Below are positions 35,361-44,123 of a stretch of DNA of 64,000 nt, one piece after another. The DNA is taken from the NCBI RefSeq assembly GCF_001428065.1, contig NZ_LMSE01000002.1:194919-258918 (forward strand). Direction: 5' to 3'. The stretch comes from Nostocoides sp. Soil756 (GTDB taxonomy: Bacteria; Actinomycetota; Actinomycetes; Actinomycetales; Dermatophilaceae). A program made the position numbers and the translations under genes. Under the pieces are notes generated by a model. It had not been told where the DNA came from. It searched no databases and saw nothing but the letters and a program-made list of their open reading frames with translations. How positions within the stretch are numbered: the first letter of the stretch is position 1; each line of letters starts with the position of its first letter.

Positions 35361-36539
35361 GTGGATCTCTTCGAGTACCAGGCCCGTGACATGTTCGAGA
35401 AGCACGGTGTCCCCGTGCTCGCCGGGGCGGTCGCGACCACCCCCGAGGAGGCCCGCGCGGCCGCGGAGCGGATCGGCACCGCCAGCGGTGGTGTCACCGT
35501 CGTCAAGGCGCAGGTCAAGGTCGGCGGCCGCGGCAAGGCCGGGGGCGTCAAGGTCGCCAAGACCGCCGACGAGGCACAGGAGCACGCCGCCGCCATCCTC
35601 GGCATGGACATCAAGGGCCACACGGTCCACCGCGTCATGGTGGCCCAGGGCGCCAAGATCGCCGAGGAGTACTACTTCTCGGTCCTGCTCGACCGGGCCA
35701 ACCGCACCTACCTGGCGATGTGCAGCAGGGAGGGCGGGGTCGAGATCGAGCAGCTCGCCGTCGAGCGTCCCGAGGCCCTCGCGCGGGTCGCCGTCGACCC
35801 CAACACCGGCATCGACGACGCCAAGGCGCGCGAGATCGTCGAGGCCGCCGGTTTCGACGCCGAGACCGCCGCGAAGATCGAGCCCGTCCTGAAGTCGCTC
35901 TGGGCGGTCTACCGCGACGAGGACGCCACGCTGGTCGAGGTCAACCCGCTGGTCAAGACCGAGGACGGCGACATCGTCGCGCTCGACGGCAAGGTCACCC
36001 TCGACGAGAACGCGGGCTTCCGCCACCCCGACCACGAGGCCCTCCAGGACCGGGCCGCGGCCGACCCGCTCGAGGCCGCCGCCAAGGAGAAGGACCTCAA
36101 CTACGTCAAGCTCGACGGCTCCGTCGGCATCATCGGCAACGGCGCCGGGCTCGTGATGAGCACCCTCGACGTCGTCGCGTACGCCGGCGAGGAGTTCGGC
36201 GGCCAGAAGCCGGCCAACTTCCTCGACATCGGCGGCGGCGCCTCGGCCGAGGTGATGGCCAACGGGCTGCACATCATCCTGTCCGACCCCCAGGTCAAGA
36301 GCGTGTTCGTCAACGTCTTCGGCGGCATCACCTCGTGCGACGCGGTCGCCAACGGCATCGTCGGGGCGCTCGACGCCCTCGGTGACGAGGAGAACCGCGC
36401 GCTGGTCGTGCGGCTCGACGGCAACAACGTCGAGGAGGGGCGCCGCATCCTCGCCGAGCGCGACCACCCGCGCGTCATCATCGAGGCGACGATGGACGGC
36501 GCCGCCCGCAAGGCCGCCGAGCTGGCCTCCCAGAACTGA
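35361..36539 (+). CDS. sucC: Succinyl-CoA synthetase (ADP-forming) beta subunit
   Basis: 392 residues; with SucD it converts succinyl-CoA to succinate with ATP formation in the citric acid cycle. The ATP-grasp N-terminal half shows [22 protein letters not shown], the [16 protein letters not shown] loop and EVNPLV; the C-terminal half shows the CoA ligase-type [14 protein letters not shown] and FLDIGGGAS. The GTG at 35361 is chosen because it gives the conserved MDLFEYQA start and has GAGGA upstream. It lies 32 bases before sucD. Confidence 0.98.
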   Translation: MDLFEYQARDMFEKHGVPVLAGAVATTPEEARAAAERIGTASGGVTVVKAQVKVGGRGKAGGVKVAKTADEAQEHAAAILGMDIKGHTVHRVMVAQGAKIAEEYYFSVLLDRANRTYLAMCSREGGVEIEQLAVERPEALARVAVDPNTGIDDAKAREIVEAAGFDAETAAKIEPVLKSLWAVYRDEDATLVEVNPLVKTEDGDIVALDGKVTLDENAGFRHPDHEALQDRAAADPLEAAAKEKDLNYVKLDGSVGIIGNGAGLVMSTLDVVAYAGEEFGGQKPANFLDIGGGASAEVMANGLHIILSDPQVKSVFVNVFGGITSCDAVANGIVGALDALGDEENRALVVRLDGNNVEEGRRILAERDHPRVIIEATMDGAARKAAELASQN

Positions 36540-36571
36540 CCCCGAGCGCGAAGAGAGACACGAGACAACCC

Positions 36572-37465
36572 ATGGCCATCTTCCTCACCGCCGACTCCAA
36601 GGTCATCGTCCAGGGCATGACCGGCTCGGAGGGCATGAAGCACACCCAGCGGATGCTGTGCTCCGGCACCTCCATCGTCGGGGGCGTCAACCCCCGCAAG
36701 GCCGGCACCTCGGTCGACTTCGAGGGCGGGGTGTCCGTCCCCGTCTTCGGCACGGTCGCCGAGGCCGTCGAGGCGACCGGCGCCGACGTCAGCGTCATCT
36801 TCGTCCCGCCGGCCTTCGCCAAGTCCGCCGTCGAGGAGGCCGTCGACGCGGCCGTCCCGCTCGCGGTCGTCATCACCGAGGGCATCGCCGTCAAGGACTC
36901 GGCCGAGTTCTACGCCAAGGCCGCCGCCTCCGGCACCACCCGGATCATCGGCCCGAACTGCCCCGGGCTGATCAGCCCCGGGCAGTCCAACGCCGGGATC
37001 ATCCCGGCCGACATCGCGGGCGCCGGCCGCATCGGGCTGGTCTCGAAGTCGGGCACCCTGACCTACCAGATGATGTACGAGCTGCGCGAGTTCGGCTTCT
37101 CGTCCGCGGTCGGCATCGGCGGCGACCCGATCATCGGCACCACGCACATCGACTGCCTCGAGGCCTTCCAGAACGACCCCGACACCGACGCCATCGTCAT
37201 GATCGGCGAGATCGGTGGCGACGCCGAGGAGCGTGCCGCGGCCTACATCAAGGACCACGTCACCAAGCCGGTCGTGGGCTACGTGGCCGGCTTCACCGCC
37301 CCCGAGGGCAAGACCATGGGCCACGCCGGCGCCATCGTGTCGGGCTCGTCGGGCACCGCGGCCGCGAAGAAGGAGGCCCTCGAGGCCGCCGGGGTCCGGG
37401 TCGGCAAGACGCCGTCCGAGACCGCCGACCTGATGCGCGAGATCATGCAGGGCCTCTCGGACTGA
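36572..37465 (+). CDS. sucD: Succinyl-CoA synthetase alpha subunit
   Basis: 297 residues. The CoA-binding Rossmann domain has [16 protein letters not shown] and GGVNPRKAG; the phosphohistidine is H251 in [13 protein letters not shown]. The C-terminal ligase domain ends EIMQGLSD. It is expressed with sucC. Palindromic element copy 3 starts 25 bases after the stop and probably ends the transcript. Confidence 0.98.
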   Translation: MAIFLTADSKVIVQGMTGSEGMKHTQRMLCSGTSIVGGVNPRKAGTSVDFEGGVSVPVFGTVAEAVEATGADVSVIFVPPAFAKSAVEEAVDAAVPLAVVITEGIAVKDSAEFYAKAAASGTTRIIGPNCPGLISPGQSNAGIIPADIAGAGRIGLVSKSGTLTYQMMYELREFGFSSAVGIGGDPIIGTTHIDCLEAFQNDPDTDAIVMIGEIGGDAEERAAAYIKDHVTKPVVGYVAGFTAPEGKTMGHAGAIVSGSSGTAAAKKEALEAAGVRVGKTPSETADLMREIMQGLSD

Positions 37466-37490
37466 CCCTCCCTCCTGCCCCGGCTCCGCT

Positions 37491-37569
37491 TTTCGGGGTC
37501 ACCCCGAAACGTCAGCGTCCCCCCGGTTCCGAACCGGGGGGACGCTGACGTTCCGGGGTCCCGAGGCGG
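37491..37569 (+). repeat. Dispersed double-hairpin palindromic element, copy 3
   Basis: Hairpin 1 TTTCGGGGTCACCCCGAAA (37491-37509). Hairpin 2 at 37510-37550 is a perfect palindrome: two 20-base arms around one central base, beginning CGTCAGCGTCCCCCCGGTTC. The tail TTCCGGGGTCCCGAGGCGG follows. Confidence 0.88.
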
Positions 37570-37652
37570 ACCGACGCTGGACGCCGGCGGGTTCGGTGCG
37601 CGACGGCGTGTGCTCGCCGACCGAGGCACGCCCATCGGCGACACTGAGCAGG

Positions 37653-38894
37653 ATGACCGTCACCGACCGCCTGCGCGCCGCCCTGCCCGGGGGGGCGGAT
37701 GCCGTCGACGGCCCCTCCCGCTGGGGCCCGGGGTGGCGGCGCTCGGGGATGCTCGGGATGCTGACGGCCCTCGTGTCGAGCGCCCTCGTCCTGGTGCCCG
37801 TCGTTCTCGCGTGGCGCCAGGACCCGCTCGCCGGCTCCGGGGCCGGGGGCGCCCTCGGCGTCGGCGCCTCGCTCTGGCTGCTGGCGTCCGGGGCCCGCCT
37901 CACCGCCGGCGCCGCCACGCTCTCGCTGACCCCGCTGCTGGGCCTGGCCGTGGTCGTCGGCCTCGGCTGGTTGGGAGCGCGTGAGGCCGTGGTCGACGTC
38001 AGCACCGAGGGCGAGCACTGGGCCGGGATGCTGCCGCGCTCCCTCGCCGCGGCCGTGGGCGCCTGGTGGGCCGGGTACGCGCTCGTCGTCGCGCTCGCGG
38101 GGGTCGTGGCGGGCACCGGCCCCTTCCCGCCGGAGCTGTGGTCGATGCTGCTGCCCCTGGTCGTGGTCCCCGGGCTCGGCGTGCTGCTGGTGCTCCGTGC
38201 GGCGGGCCGCGACGACCCCGACGTCCTGGGGCCGCGCCTCGCCCTACCGCTGCCCGACGTGCTGCGGCGTGGCGTCGGCGCCGGTCTGGCCGGTGCGTGG
38301 CTGCTGCTGGGCCTGGGGATGCTGGTCGTCGTCGGAGCCCTCGTCCTGTCCTGGCCGCAGGTCCAGGCCATCGCCGACGACCTCGGCGCCCGGGGCTCGG
38401 GGGCCTGGGCGCTCGACCTGGCGCAGCTGGCCGTGCTGCCCAACCTCGCCGTCTGGGCGGTCTCGTTCCTGGCCGGGCCCGGGTTCTCGGTCGTCGACGG
38501 CGCCTCGGTGTCGTGGGGTGGCGTCGAGGGCGGCCTGCTGCCGATGGTCCCGGTCCTCGGGGCGATGCCGCAGCCCGGCGGCATCCCGGCCCTGGTCGGC
38601 GTGGTCTCGTTCCTCCTGGTCGTGGCCGTCGGCGCCTGGGTCGGCAAGCGCGCGGTCGCCACGGTCGCGCGCCTCTCGCGGCTGCGCACCAAGGTCGTCG
38701 TCGCCTTCTCGGGCTGCGCCACCAGCGCCCTCGCCCTCGCGGTGCTCGACGGGGTGGCGGGCGGCTCTCTCGGGCGGTTCCGCCTGGCCGACGTCGGTGC
38801 CCCGGCCCTCGAGCTGGGCCTGGTCCTGTTCGCCGAGCTCTTCCTCGGGGCGTTGGCCTACGTGCTGCGTGACGCCTGGCGGCTGCGCCGGTGA
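37653..38894 (+). CDS. DUF6350 family membrane protein (PerM-like)
   Basis: 413 residues with about ten hydrophobic segments and a charged N-terminus, the DUF6350 family, related in context and topology to mycobacterial Rv0955/PerM, which is linked to cell division under stress. Conserved-looking elements are the PNLAVWAVSFLAGPGFSVVDG block near residue 270 and PMVPVLGAMPQPG. The order sucC-sucD-this gene-purN-purH is widespread in actinobacteria. GACACT lies 7 bases before the ATG, a possible leaderless promoter. purN overlaps its stop by 4 bases. Confidence 0.85.
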   Translation: MTVTDRLRAALPGGADAVDGPSRWGPGWRRSGMLGMLTALVSSALVLVPVVLAWRQDPLAGSGAGGALGVGASLWLLASGARLTAGAATLSLTPLLGLAVVVGLGWLGAREAVVDVSTEGEHWAGMLPRSLAAAVGAWWAGYALVVALAGVVAGTGPFPPELWSMLLPLVVVPGLGVLLVLRAAGRDDPDVLGPRLALPLPDVLRRGVGAGLAGAWLLLGLGMLVVVGALVLSWPQVQAIADDLGARGSGAWALDLAQLAVLPNLAVWAVSFLAGPGFSVVDGASVSWGGVEGGLLPMVPVLGAMPQPGGIPALVGVVSFLLVVAVGAWVGKRAVATVARLSRLRTKVVVAFSGCATSALALAVLDGVAGGSLGRFRLADVGAPALELGLVLFAELFLGALAYVLRDAWRLRR

Positions 38895-39490
38895 GCTCCG
38901 TCCCGACGCCCCCCGAGCCACTGCGCCTCGTCGTCCTGGTCTCCGGCTCGGGCACCAACCTGCAGGCGATCCTCGACGCCGCGGCCGCCCCCGACGCCCC
39001 GTTCACGGTGGTCGCCGTCGGCGCCGACCGCGACGGCACGGGCGGGGTGGAGCGCGCGGAGGCCGCCGGCGTCGGCACCTTCGTCTGCCGGATCTCCGAC
39101 GTCGACACCCGCGCCGACTGGGACCGCGCCCTGGCCCGCACCATCAGCGGCCAGGACGCCGACCTCGTCGTGTCCGCGGGCTTCATGCGGGTGCTCGGCC
39201 CCGCGGTGCTGGCCGCCCACCGGGTGCTCAACACCCATCCGGCGCTGCTGCCCAGCTTCCCCGGGGCCCATGGGGTGCGCGACGCCCTGGCGCACGGGGT
39301 CAAGGTCACCGGCTGCACCTGCCACTGGGTCGACGCCGGTGTCGACACCGGGCCGATCATCGACCAGCGCGCGGTACGGGTCGAGCCCGGTGACACGGTC
39401 GAGAGCCTGCACGAACGGATCAAGGTGGTCGAGCGCACGATGGTCGTCGACGTCCTCAGCGAGCTCGCCCGGGACCGGTCGTGGCGCTGA
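38891..39490 (+). CDS. purN: Phosphoribosylglycinamide formyltransferase
   Basis: 199 residues; transfers a formyl group from 10-formyltetrahydrofolate to GAR in purine synthesis. The N-terminal LVVLVSGSGTNLQAILDA loop binds the phosphate. The catalytic Asn/His/Asp set is present in LNTHPALLPSFPGAHGVRDAL and HWVDAGVDTGPII. GTG overlaps the DUF6350 stop (GTGA), and its own end overlaps the next gene by 10 bases. Confidence 0.97.
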   Translation: MSSVPTPPEPLRLVVLVSGSGTNLQAILDAAAAPDAPFTVVAVGADRDGTGGVERAEAAGVGTFVCRISDVDTRADWDRALARTISGQDADLVVSAGFMRVLGPAVLAAHRVLNTHPALLPSFPGAHGVRDALAHGVKVTGCTCHWVDAGVDTGPIIDQRAVRVEPGDTVESLHERIKVVERTMVVDVLSELARDRSWR

Positions 39491-39906
39491 CCCCCGCCGA
39501 GCTCCCGCCCGCCGCGGTCGCGTTCATGCGGGAGCGGCACCTGGCCACCCTCACCACCCTGCGGCGCGACGGCAGCCCGCACGTGGTGCCCGTCGGGTTC
39601 ACCTGGGATGCCGACGCGCTCGTCGCGCGCGTCATCACCAGTCGCGCCAGCGCCAAGGCGGTGCAGGCGCGCGCGGGCCGGCGCGCGGCCATCGGGCAGG
39701 TCGACGGCCGGCGATGGCTGACCCTCGAGGGGCCGACCCGGGTGGTCGAGGACCCCGATGCCGTGCGCGACGCCGAGGAGCGCTACGCCGCCCGCTACCG
39801 CCAGCCGCGCCCCAACCCCGAGCGCGTCGTCATCGTGCTCGACGTCGACCGCGTGCTCGGCGGCTCCTGGCCCGACCCGCTGCCACCCTCGCCCTACCGC
39901 TCCTGA
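39481..39906 (+). CDS. PPOX-class F420-dependent or FMN oxidoreductase
   Basis: 141 residues, split-barrel flavin-binding fold of the pyridoxamine-phosphate-oxidase superfamily. Motifs: RHLATLTTLRRDGSPHVVPV at the N-terminus, SRASAKAVQ, the phosphate-binding RAAIGQVDGRRWLTLEG, and RYRQPRPNPERVVIVLDVDRV. This short subgroup (Rv1155/Rv2074-like) mostly uses F420; cofactor choice cannot be settled by eye. It overlaps purN and lies before the ZTP riboswitch, so it belongs to the purN transcript rather than to purH. Confidence 0.86.
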   Translation: MALTPAELPPAAVAFMRERHLATLTTLRRDGSPHVVPVGFTWDADALVARVITSRASAKAVQARAGRRAAIGQVDGRRWLTLEGPTRVVEDPDAVRDAEERYAARYRQPRPNPERVVIVLDVDRVLGGSWPDPLPPSPYRS

Positions 39907-39970
39907 CCGGAGCGGCCCCGCGCCCGGGCCCGAGCGCCCGCACCGGGCGCGAGCAGGCCCGCTGACTCGG

Positions 39971-39976
39971 TAGACT
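39971..39976 (+). promoter_or_regulatory. -10 box upstream of the ZTP riboswitch/purH
   Basis: TAGACT, ~8 bases before the riboswitch core. No good -35 is seen. Confidence 0.45.
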
Positions 39977-39980
39977 CGCC

Positions 39981-40056
39981 GGCGACGACTGGCGAGGGTG
40001 GGTCACCACCGGGAAGTCCGCAGTCGGGGCATCGCCCGCCTGGGTGCCCCGCGACC
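39981..40056 (+). ncRNA. ZTP (pfl) riboswitch
   Basis: The purH leader carries the pfl-motif signature: GACUGGCGA at 39987, the GGGUGGGUCACCACCGGGAA stem-loop at 39996-40015, then after a variable loop the invariant CCGCCUGGGU with GCCCC at 40036-40050. This RNA binds ZMP/ZTP, signals of 10-formyltetrahydrofolate shortage, and commonly controls purH and folate genes. The distance to the purH ribosome site (GGGAG, 40071) suits control of translation or early termination. Confidence 0.92.
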
Positions 40057-40080
40057 GACCGTCGACCCACGGGAGCCTCC

Positions 40081-41700
40081 ATGTCCGCCGCCGTCTCCGC
40101 CCCCGGCCCCACGCAGGACGTCCGTCCCGTGCGCCGGGCCCTCGTCTCCGTCTACGACAAGACCGGCCTGCCCGATCTGGTCCGCGGCCTGCACGATGCC
40201 GGGGTCGCCCTGGTGTCCACCGGCGGCTCGGCCGCGCTCATCGAGTCGCTGGGCCTGCCCGTGACCCGCGTCGAGGAGCTCACCGGCTTCCCCGAGTGCC
40301 TGGAGGGCCGGGTCAAGACCCTGCACCCCAAGGTGCACGCCGGCCTGCTGGCCGACACCCGCAAGCCCGAGCACCGCGCGCAGCTGGGCGAGCTCGGGGT
40401 CGAGGCCTTCGAGCTCGTCGTGGTGAACCTCTACCCGTTCCGCGAGACCGTGGCCTCGGGGGCATCGCCCGACGAGGTCATCGAGCAGATCGACATCGGC
40501 GGGCCGTCGATGGTGCGGGCCGCCGCCAAGAACCACCCCAGCGTGGCGGTCGTCACCGAGCCCGCGGCCTACGACGCGGTGCTCGAGGCCGTGCGGGCCG
40601 GGGGGTTCAGCCTCGCCCAGCGCAAGCTCCTCGCCGCGCGGGCCTTCGTGCACACCGCCGACTACGACAACGCGGTGGCCAACTGGATGGGCAACGTCTA
40701 CACCGACACCTCCGACGGCACCGGCTTCCCGGCCTGGACCGGCGCCACCTTCACCCGCGCGGCCGTCCTGCGCTACGGCGAGAACCCGCACCAGAAGGCG
40801 GCCCTGTACCGCCACTGGCGCGGCGGGGTGGCCTCGGCCGAGCAGCTGCACGGCAAGGAGATGTCGTACAACAACTACGTCGACACCGACGCCGCGGTGC
40901 GCGCCGCGCACGACCACGGCGACCAGCCGACCGTCGCGGTCGTCAAGCACGCCAACCCGTGCGGCATCGCCGTGGGCGCCACCATCGAGGAGGCCTACGC
41001 GGCCGCGCACGCCACCGACCCGGTGTCGGCCTTCGGCGGGATCATCGCGGCCAACCGCCCGGTGAACCTCGCGATGGCCGAGCAGGTCAAGGACGTCTTC
41101 ACCGAGGTGATCATCGCGCCCGACTTCGACGCCGACGCGCTGGAGGTGCTCCGCGCGAAGAAGAACATCCGCATCCTGCGGCTGCCGGCCGACGCCGTGA
41201 GCACGGCCGACGCCGTCGAGATGCGCCCCATCAGCGGCGGCCTGCTGCTGCAGACCGTCGACCGGGTCGACGCCGTGGTCGAGGGCGACAAGCCCGGCGG
41301 CGACGACCCGTCGCGGTGGACCCTCGTCGCCGGGGAGGCCGCGGACGACGCGATGCTGGCCGACCTCGCGTTCGCCTGGCGCTCGGTGCGCGCGGTCAAG
41401 TCCAACGCCATCCTCCTGGCCAAGGGCGGGGCGGCCGTCGGCATCGGGATGGGCCAGGTCAACCGCGTCGACTCCTGCCACCTCGCGGTCTCGCGGGCGG
41501 GCGTCGAGCGGGCGGCCGGCGCGGTCGCGGCCTCCGACGCGTTCTTCCCGTTCGCCGACGGGCTCCAGGTGCTGCTCGACGCCGGGGTGCGCGCCGTGGT
41601 CGCGCCCGGTGGCTCGATGCGCGACGCGGAGGTCGTGGCGGCGGCGCAGGCGGCGGGCGTGACGATGTACTTCACCGGTACCCGCCACTTCGCCCACTGA
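40081..41700 (+). CDS. purH: Bifunctional AICAR transformylase / IMP cyclohydrolase
   Basis: 539 residues, the last two steps to IMP. N-terminal IMP cyclohydrolase (MGS-like) domain with [28 protein letters not shown] and [18 protein letters not shown]-terminal AICAR transformylase with the catalytic Lys-His of [24 protein letters not shown] and the terminal [13 protein letters not shown] is its substrate, which fits the ZTP riboswitch in its leader. GGGAG precedes the ATG by five bases. Palindromic copy 4 follows. Confidence 0.98.
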   Translation: MSAAVSAPGPTQDVRPVRRALVSVYDKTGLPDLVRGLHDAGVALVSTGGSAALIESLGLPVTRVEELTGFPECLEGRVKTLHPKVHAGLLADTRKPEHRAQLGELGVEAFELVVVNLYPFRETVASGASPDEVIEQIDIGGPSMVRAAAKNHPSVAVVTEPAAYDAVLEAVRAGGFSLAQRKLLAARAFVHTADYDNAVANWMGNVYTDTSDGTGFPAWTGATFTRAAVLRYGENPHQKAALYRHWRGGVASAEQLHGKEMSYNNYVDTDAAVRAAHDHGDQPTVAVVKHANPCGIAVGATIEEAYAAAHATDPVSAFGGIIAANRPVNLAMAEQVKDVFTEVIIAPDFDADALEVLRAKKNIRILRLPADAVSTADAVEMRPISGGLLLQTVDRVDAVVEGDKPGGDDPSRWTLVAGEAADDAMLADLAFAWRSVRAVKSNAILLAKGGAAVGIGMGQVNRVDSCHLAVSRAGVERAAGAVAASDAFFPFADGLQVLLDAGVRAVVAPGGSMRDAEVVAAAQAAGVTMYFTGTRHFAH

Positions 41701-41710
41701 CCCGGCGCGG

Positions 41711-41790
41711 CTCGAGACCCCGCTTCGTCAGGATCCCCCCGGTTCCGAACCGGGGGGATCCTGACATTTCGGGGTCACCCCGAAATGCCG
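41711..41790 (-). repeat. Dispersed double-hairpin palindromic element, copy 4 (inverted)
   Basis: Hairpin 2 at 41727-41765 is a perfect palindrome with two 19-base arms starting GTCAGGATCCCCCCGGTTC; hairpin 1 is at 41766-41786 (ATTTCGGGGTCACCCCGAAA plus T). The order is reversed relative to copies 1-3. It lies between the convergent purH and FNT genes and may terminate both. Confidence 0.88.
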
Positions 41791-41833
41791 AGGCGGCGGC
41801 GGGGCTGGGGCGGCGGGGCTGGGGCGGCCGCGC

Positions 41834-42631
41834 TCAGGCCGTCTGCTCGCGCTCCTCCTCGACCTTGGGCGCCGAACGGACCAGCCGGAGCGCAGTCACG
41901 AAGCCGACCCCGCCGACGAGGTTGCCCAGCGCGGCCCACAGCATCGCCACCAGGAACTGCGCCACGGAGATGTCGGAGCCGGCGATCGCGGCGCCGACGA
42001 TGAAGATCTCGTCGAGCACCGCGTGGAAGAGCTCGGCGCCCACCAGGACCGCGCTGAACAGCACCGCCGGGACGATCTTGACGCCGAGGTTGTCGGTGGA
42101 GTGCTGGGCCCGCGTCATCAGCGTGATGACCAGGCCGCCGAGCACGGCCAGCATGAAGCTCTTGGGGTTGACCCCCAGCCCGGCGTAGTGCTCGCCGGTC
42201 TCGCGCGCGACCTCGTGCAGGTCGGGGCGGGCCACCAGGATCACCCAGATGACCGCCGAGCCCCCGATGACGTTGGTGACGAGCGTGACCGCCCAGAGCC
42301 GGACCAGCCCGAGCCACGGCCCCTTCTCGGCGACCGCGGCCGTGACGGGGACGAGGAAGTTCTCGGTGAACAGCTCGCTGTGCGCCAGCAGCAGGGCGAC
42401 GAACCCGACCGAGAACGCCAGCGCGGCCAGCAGCTGGCTGTCGGTCTCGTGCTTGACCACGAGGTAGGCCAGGATGCCGACCCCGACGTCGACACCGCCG
42501 AGCACGCCGGTGGCGACGAGCTCGCGCAGGGGCCGGCGCAGCCGCTCGTGCCCTTCGTTGACGAGGCGGTCGAAGGCCTCGTCGACCTCGGCGTCGGGCT
42601 GCTCCTCGATCGGCACGTCGGTCTCGCTCAC
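41834..42631 (-). CDS. Formate/nitrite transporter (FNT) family channel
   Basis: 265 residues with six membrane segments in the FNT pattern (ATGVLGGVDVGVGILAYLVV; VGFVALLLAHSELFTENFLVPV; WAVTLVTNVIGG; PKSFMLAVLGGLVITLMT; IVPAVLFSAVLVGAELFHAVLD; LWAALGNLVGGVGFVTAL). The central histidine region HAVLDEIFIVG and the conserved ELFTENFLVP match the YfdC-like subgroup, whose substrate is unsettled. TAGGTT 6 bases before the GTG gives its own leaderless promoter, although it lies only 26 bases after the DUF1989 gene of the catabolic operon. Confidence 0.88.
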   Translation of the reverse strand: MSETDVPIEEQPDAEVDEAFDRLVNEGHERLRRPLRELVATGVLGGVDVGVGILAYLVVKHETDSQLLAALAFSVGFVALLLAHSELFTENFLVPVTAAVAEKGPWLGLVRLWAVTLVTNVIGGSAVIWVILVARPDLHEVARETGEHYAGLGVNPKSFMLAVLGGLVITLMTRAQHSTDNLGVKIVPAVLFSAVLVGAELFHAVLDEIFIVGAAIAGSDISVAQFLVAMLWAALGNLVGGVGFVTALRLVRSAPKVEEEREQTA

Positions 42632-42637
42632 GCGGGA

Positions 42638-42643
42638 AACCTA
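42638..42643 (-). promoter_or_regulatory. -10 box, leaderless promoter of the FNT gene
   Basis: TAGGTT (minus strand), 6 bases before GTG 42631, in the 26-base gap after the DUF1989 gene. Confidence 0.55.
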
Positions 42644-42657
42644 CCCGGGCGCCGGCC

Positions 42658-43338
42658 TCAGCGGTGAGCAGCCGCCCGCTCCACGAGCACGTCGATCGGG
42701 GTGCAGGTGCCGTTGTTCGACTTCTCGGCCGAGCACGCCGTGACCCCGGCGACGAGGGGCACCGCGGCCTCGATGGTGAAGCGGTCACCGGGGGAGGTCG
42801 GCGGCGGGTCGATGTGCAGCTCGCCGGCGGCGTCGGTCCACACGTCCATGAAGACGTTGAGGGTGACGCCGATGCTGTCGGGGCCGACGCCGTAGGGCGC
42901 CAGCGCCGTGACGAGGTTGCCGAAGCAGCTGGGGTGGGCCGCGCCGCCGAGGTCGGGGTAGAGGATGTCGAAGGTGGCCTGGCTGCAGGGCGTGAGCGTC
43001 AGGTCGTGCACCCCGACGGTGTCGTCGACGACCTCGGCCAGCACCCGTGAGCGGTTGCTCCAGAGCGAGGACCCGGTCGAGACGTAGATGCTGTTGCCGA
43101 AGTCGGTGGTGCGCCCCGACGAGAACTGCTCGGCCACGTCACCCGCCGCCACCAGGTAGAGGTCGCTGACCTGCTCGCCGGCCGGGTCGAGCAGGGTCAG
43201 CCGGTCGCCGGGCGCGAGCTCGAAGGCCGCCCCCGTCTGCGGCGCCAGCCGGGTCCACCCCGGGGCCGGGGCCTGGGCCGACCCTGCGTAGGCCGGCGCC
43301 GGGCCGGTGCGGGGATGACGGGTACGGGCGGGGTTCAC
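42658..43338 (-). CDS. DUF1989 protein (urea carboxylase-associated / carboxyguanidine deiminase family)
   Basis: 226 residues. DUF1989 proteins occur with urea and guanidine carboxylases, and a pair of them (CgdA/CgdB) forms carboxyguanidine deiminase. Family motifs visible: ELAPGDRLTLLDPAGEQVSDLYLVAA, FSSGRTTDFGNSIYVSTGSSLWSNRSR, the cysteine in LTPCSQATFD, and TLNVFMDVWTDAAGELHIDPPPTSPGDRF split by short loops. A single copy is present and no urea carboxylase lies in the window, so its activity is open. GTG overlaps the YqcI/YcgG stop by 4 bases, implying shared function. Confidence 0.87.
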   Translation of the reverse strand: MNPARTRHPRTGPAPAYAGSAQAPAPGWTRLAPQTGAAFELAPGDRLTLLDPAGEQVSDLYLVAAGDVAEQFSSGRTTDFGNSIYVSTGSSLWSNRSRVLAEVVDDTVGVHDLTLTPCSQATFDILYPDLGGAAHPSCFGNLVTALAPYGVGPDSIGVTLNVFMDVWTDAAGELHIDPPPTSPGDRFTIEAAVPLVAGVTACSAEKSNNGTCTPIDVLVERAAAHR

Positions 43339-44066
43339 GCGCTCTCCTCGGGGGTCGGGCTCGCCTGGAAGGGCGGCGTCCAGTCGTCGGGGCGCTCGCG
43401 CCCGGAGTACTGCAGGGCCTCCGACGCGTCCCCGTGGTCGCCGACCATCGGGTTGAGCGAGCCCTGGAGGTCGGTGTCACGGCGGCGGATGGTGTCGCGC
43501 ATCCGCGTGTAGCGGCCGTCGCCGCGCATCCGCTCGAACTGCTCGTGCAGGTTGAAGACCAGCGTCGGCAGCGGGGAGCGGCGCGCGATGCGGGAGGCGC
43601 CGGGGTGCAGGCCCACCACGAAGAAGGCGGTGCCGTGCACGCTGAACGCGAAGTGCGGGTCACCCGGGTCGGCCGACACGCCGTCGGCCCAGGCCCCGTC
43701 GTCCTGGTCGTGCAGGTGCTGCAACGCGCCCCACAGGAGCCGTTCGAACGTGGGCTCGTCGGTGGTCTCCGGGGCGCGGAAGCACGCGACGAACGAGACC
43801 AGGTCGCCGTCGGCGCTGACCTCGCGCGCGTAGTCGCCCAGGTGCTCAACGAGCCGGTCGAGCGAGCCGCCGGGGGAGGTGTCGCCGAGGTCGTCGAGCA
43901 CGACGGCGGTGACGGCGTCGCGGCGGAAGACCGAGCGGGCGCCGAGGCACGGGTAGTCGGGGTGCGCGACCATAGCCGCCACGGTCTCGACGACCGCGGC
44001 GGCCGGAGCGTCAGGCCCCGGCGGGGGAGGCGCCAGGAGAGGGGTGTCGGGGTCGGTGTCCGGCAT
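43335..44066 (-). CDS. YqcI/YcgG family protein (GntA-like haem-dependent N-hydroxylase family)
   Basis: 243 residues. The family includes GntA, which hydroxylates a guanidino nitrogen in guanitoxin synthesis; most members are uncharacterised. Conserved elements: YPCLGARSVFRR near residue 40, the SFVACFRAPE strand, PHFAFSVHGTAFFVVGLHPGASR, LVFNLHEQFERMR and the C-terminal NPMVGDHGDASEALQYSGR. The His/Cys haem-ligand candidates are conserved in the motif parts. It precedes and overlaps DUF1989 and follows the ring-opening amidohydrolase by 57 bases. Association with DUF1989 and a barbiturase-type enzyme suggests a nitrogen-rich substrate, by inference. Confidence 0.82.
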   Translation of the reverse strand: MPDTDPDTPLLAPPPPGPDAPAAAVVETVAAMVAHPDYPCLGARSVFRRDAVTAVVLDDLGDTSPGGSLDRLVEHLGDYAREVSADGDLVSFVACFRAPETTDEPTFERLLWGALQHLHDQDDGAWADGVSADPGDPHFAFSVHGTAFFVVGLHPGASRIARRSPLPTLVFNLHEQFERMRGDGRYTRMRDTIRRRDTDLQGSLNPMVGDHGDASEALQYSGRERPDDWTPPFQASPTPEESA

Positions 44067-44123
44067 GACGGCCTGGTACCCCCTGGGAGGCGCCGGTACG
44101 CGGACCGTGGAGGGTGACTCCGT

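Noticed and set aside
32901..36467. 1188-codon minus-strand open frame across the M4 peptidase and sucC
   Set aside because: It is fully antisense to two genes with intact catalytic motifs and its translation is Gly/Val/Asp-biased without motifs.
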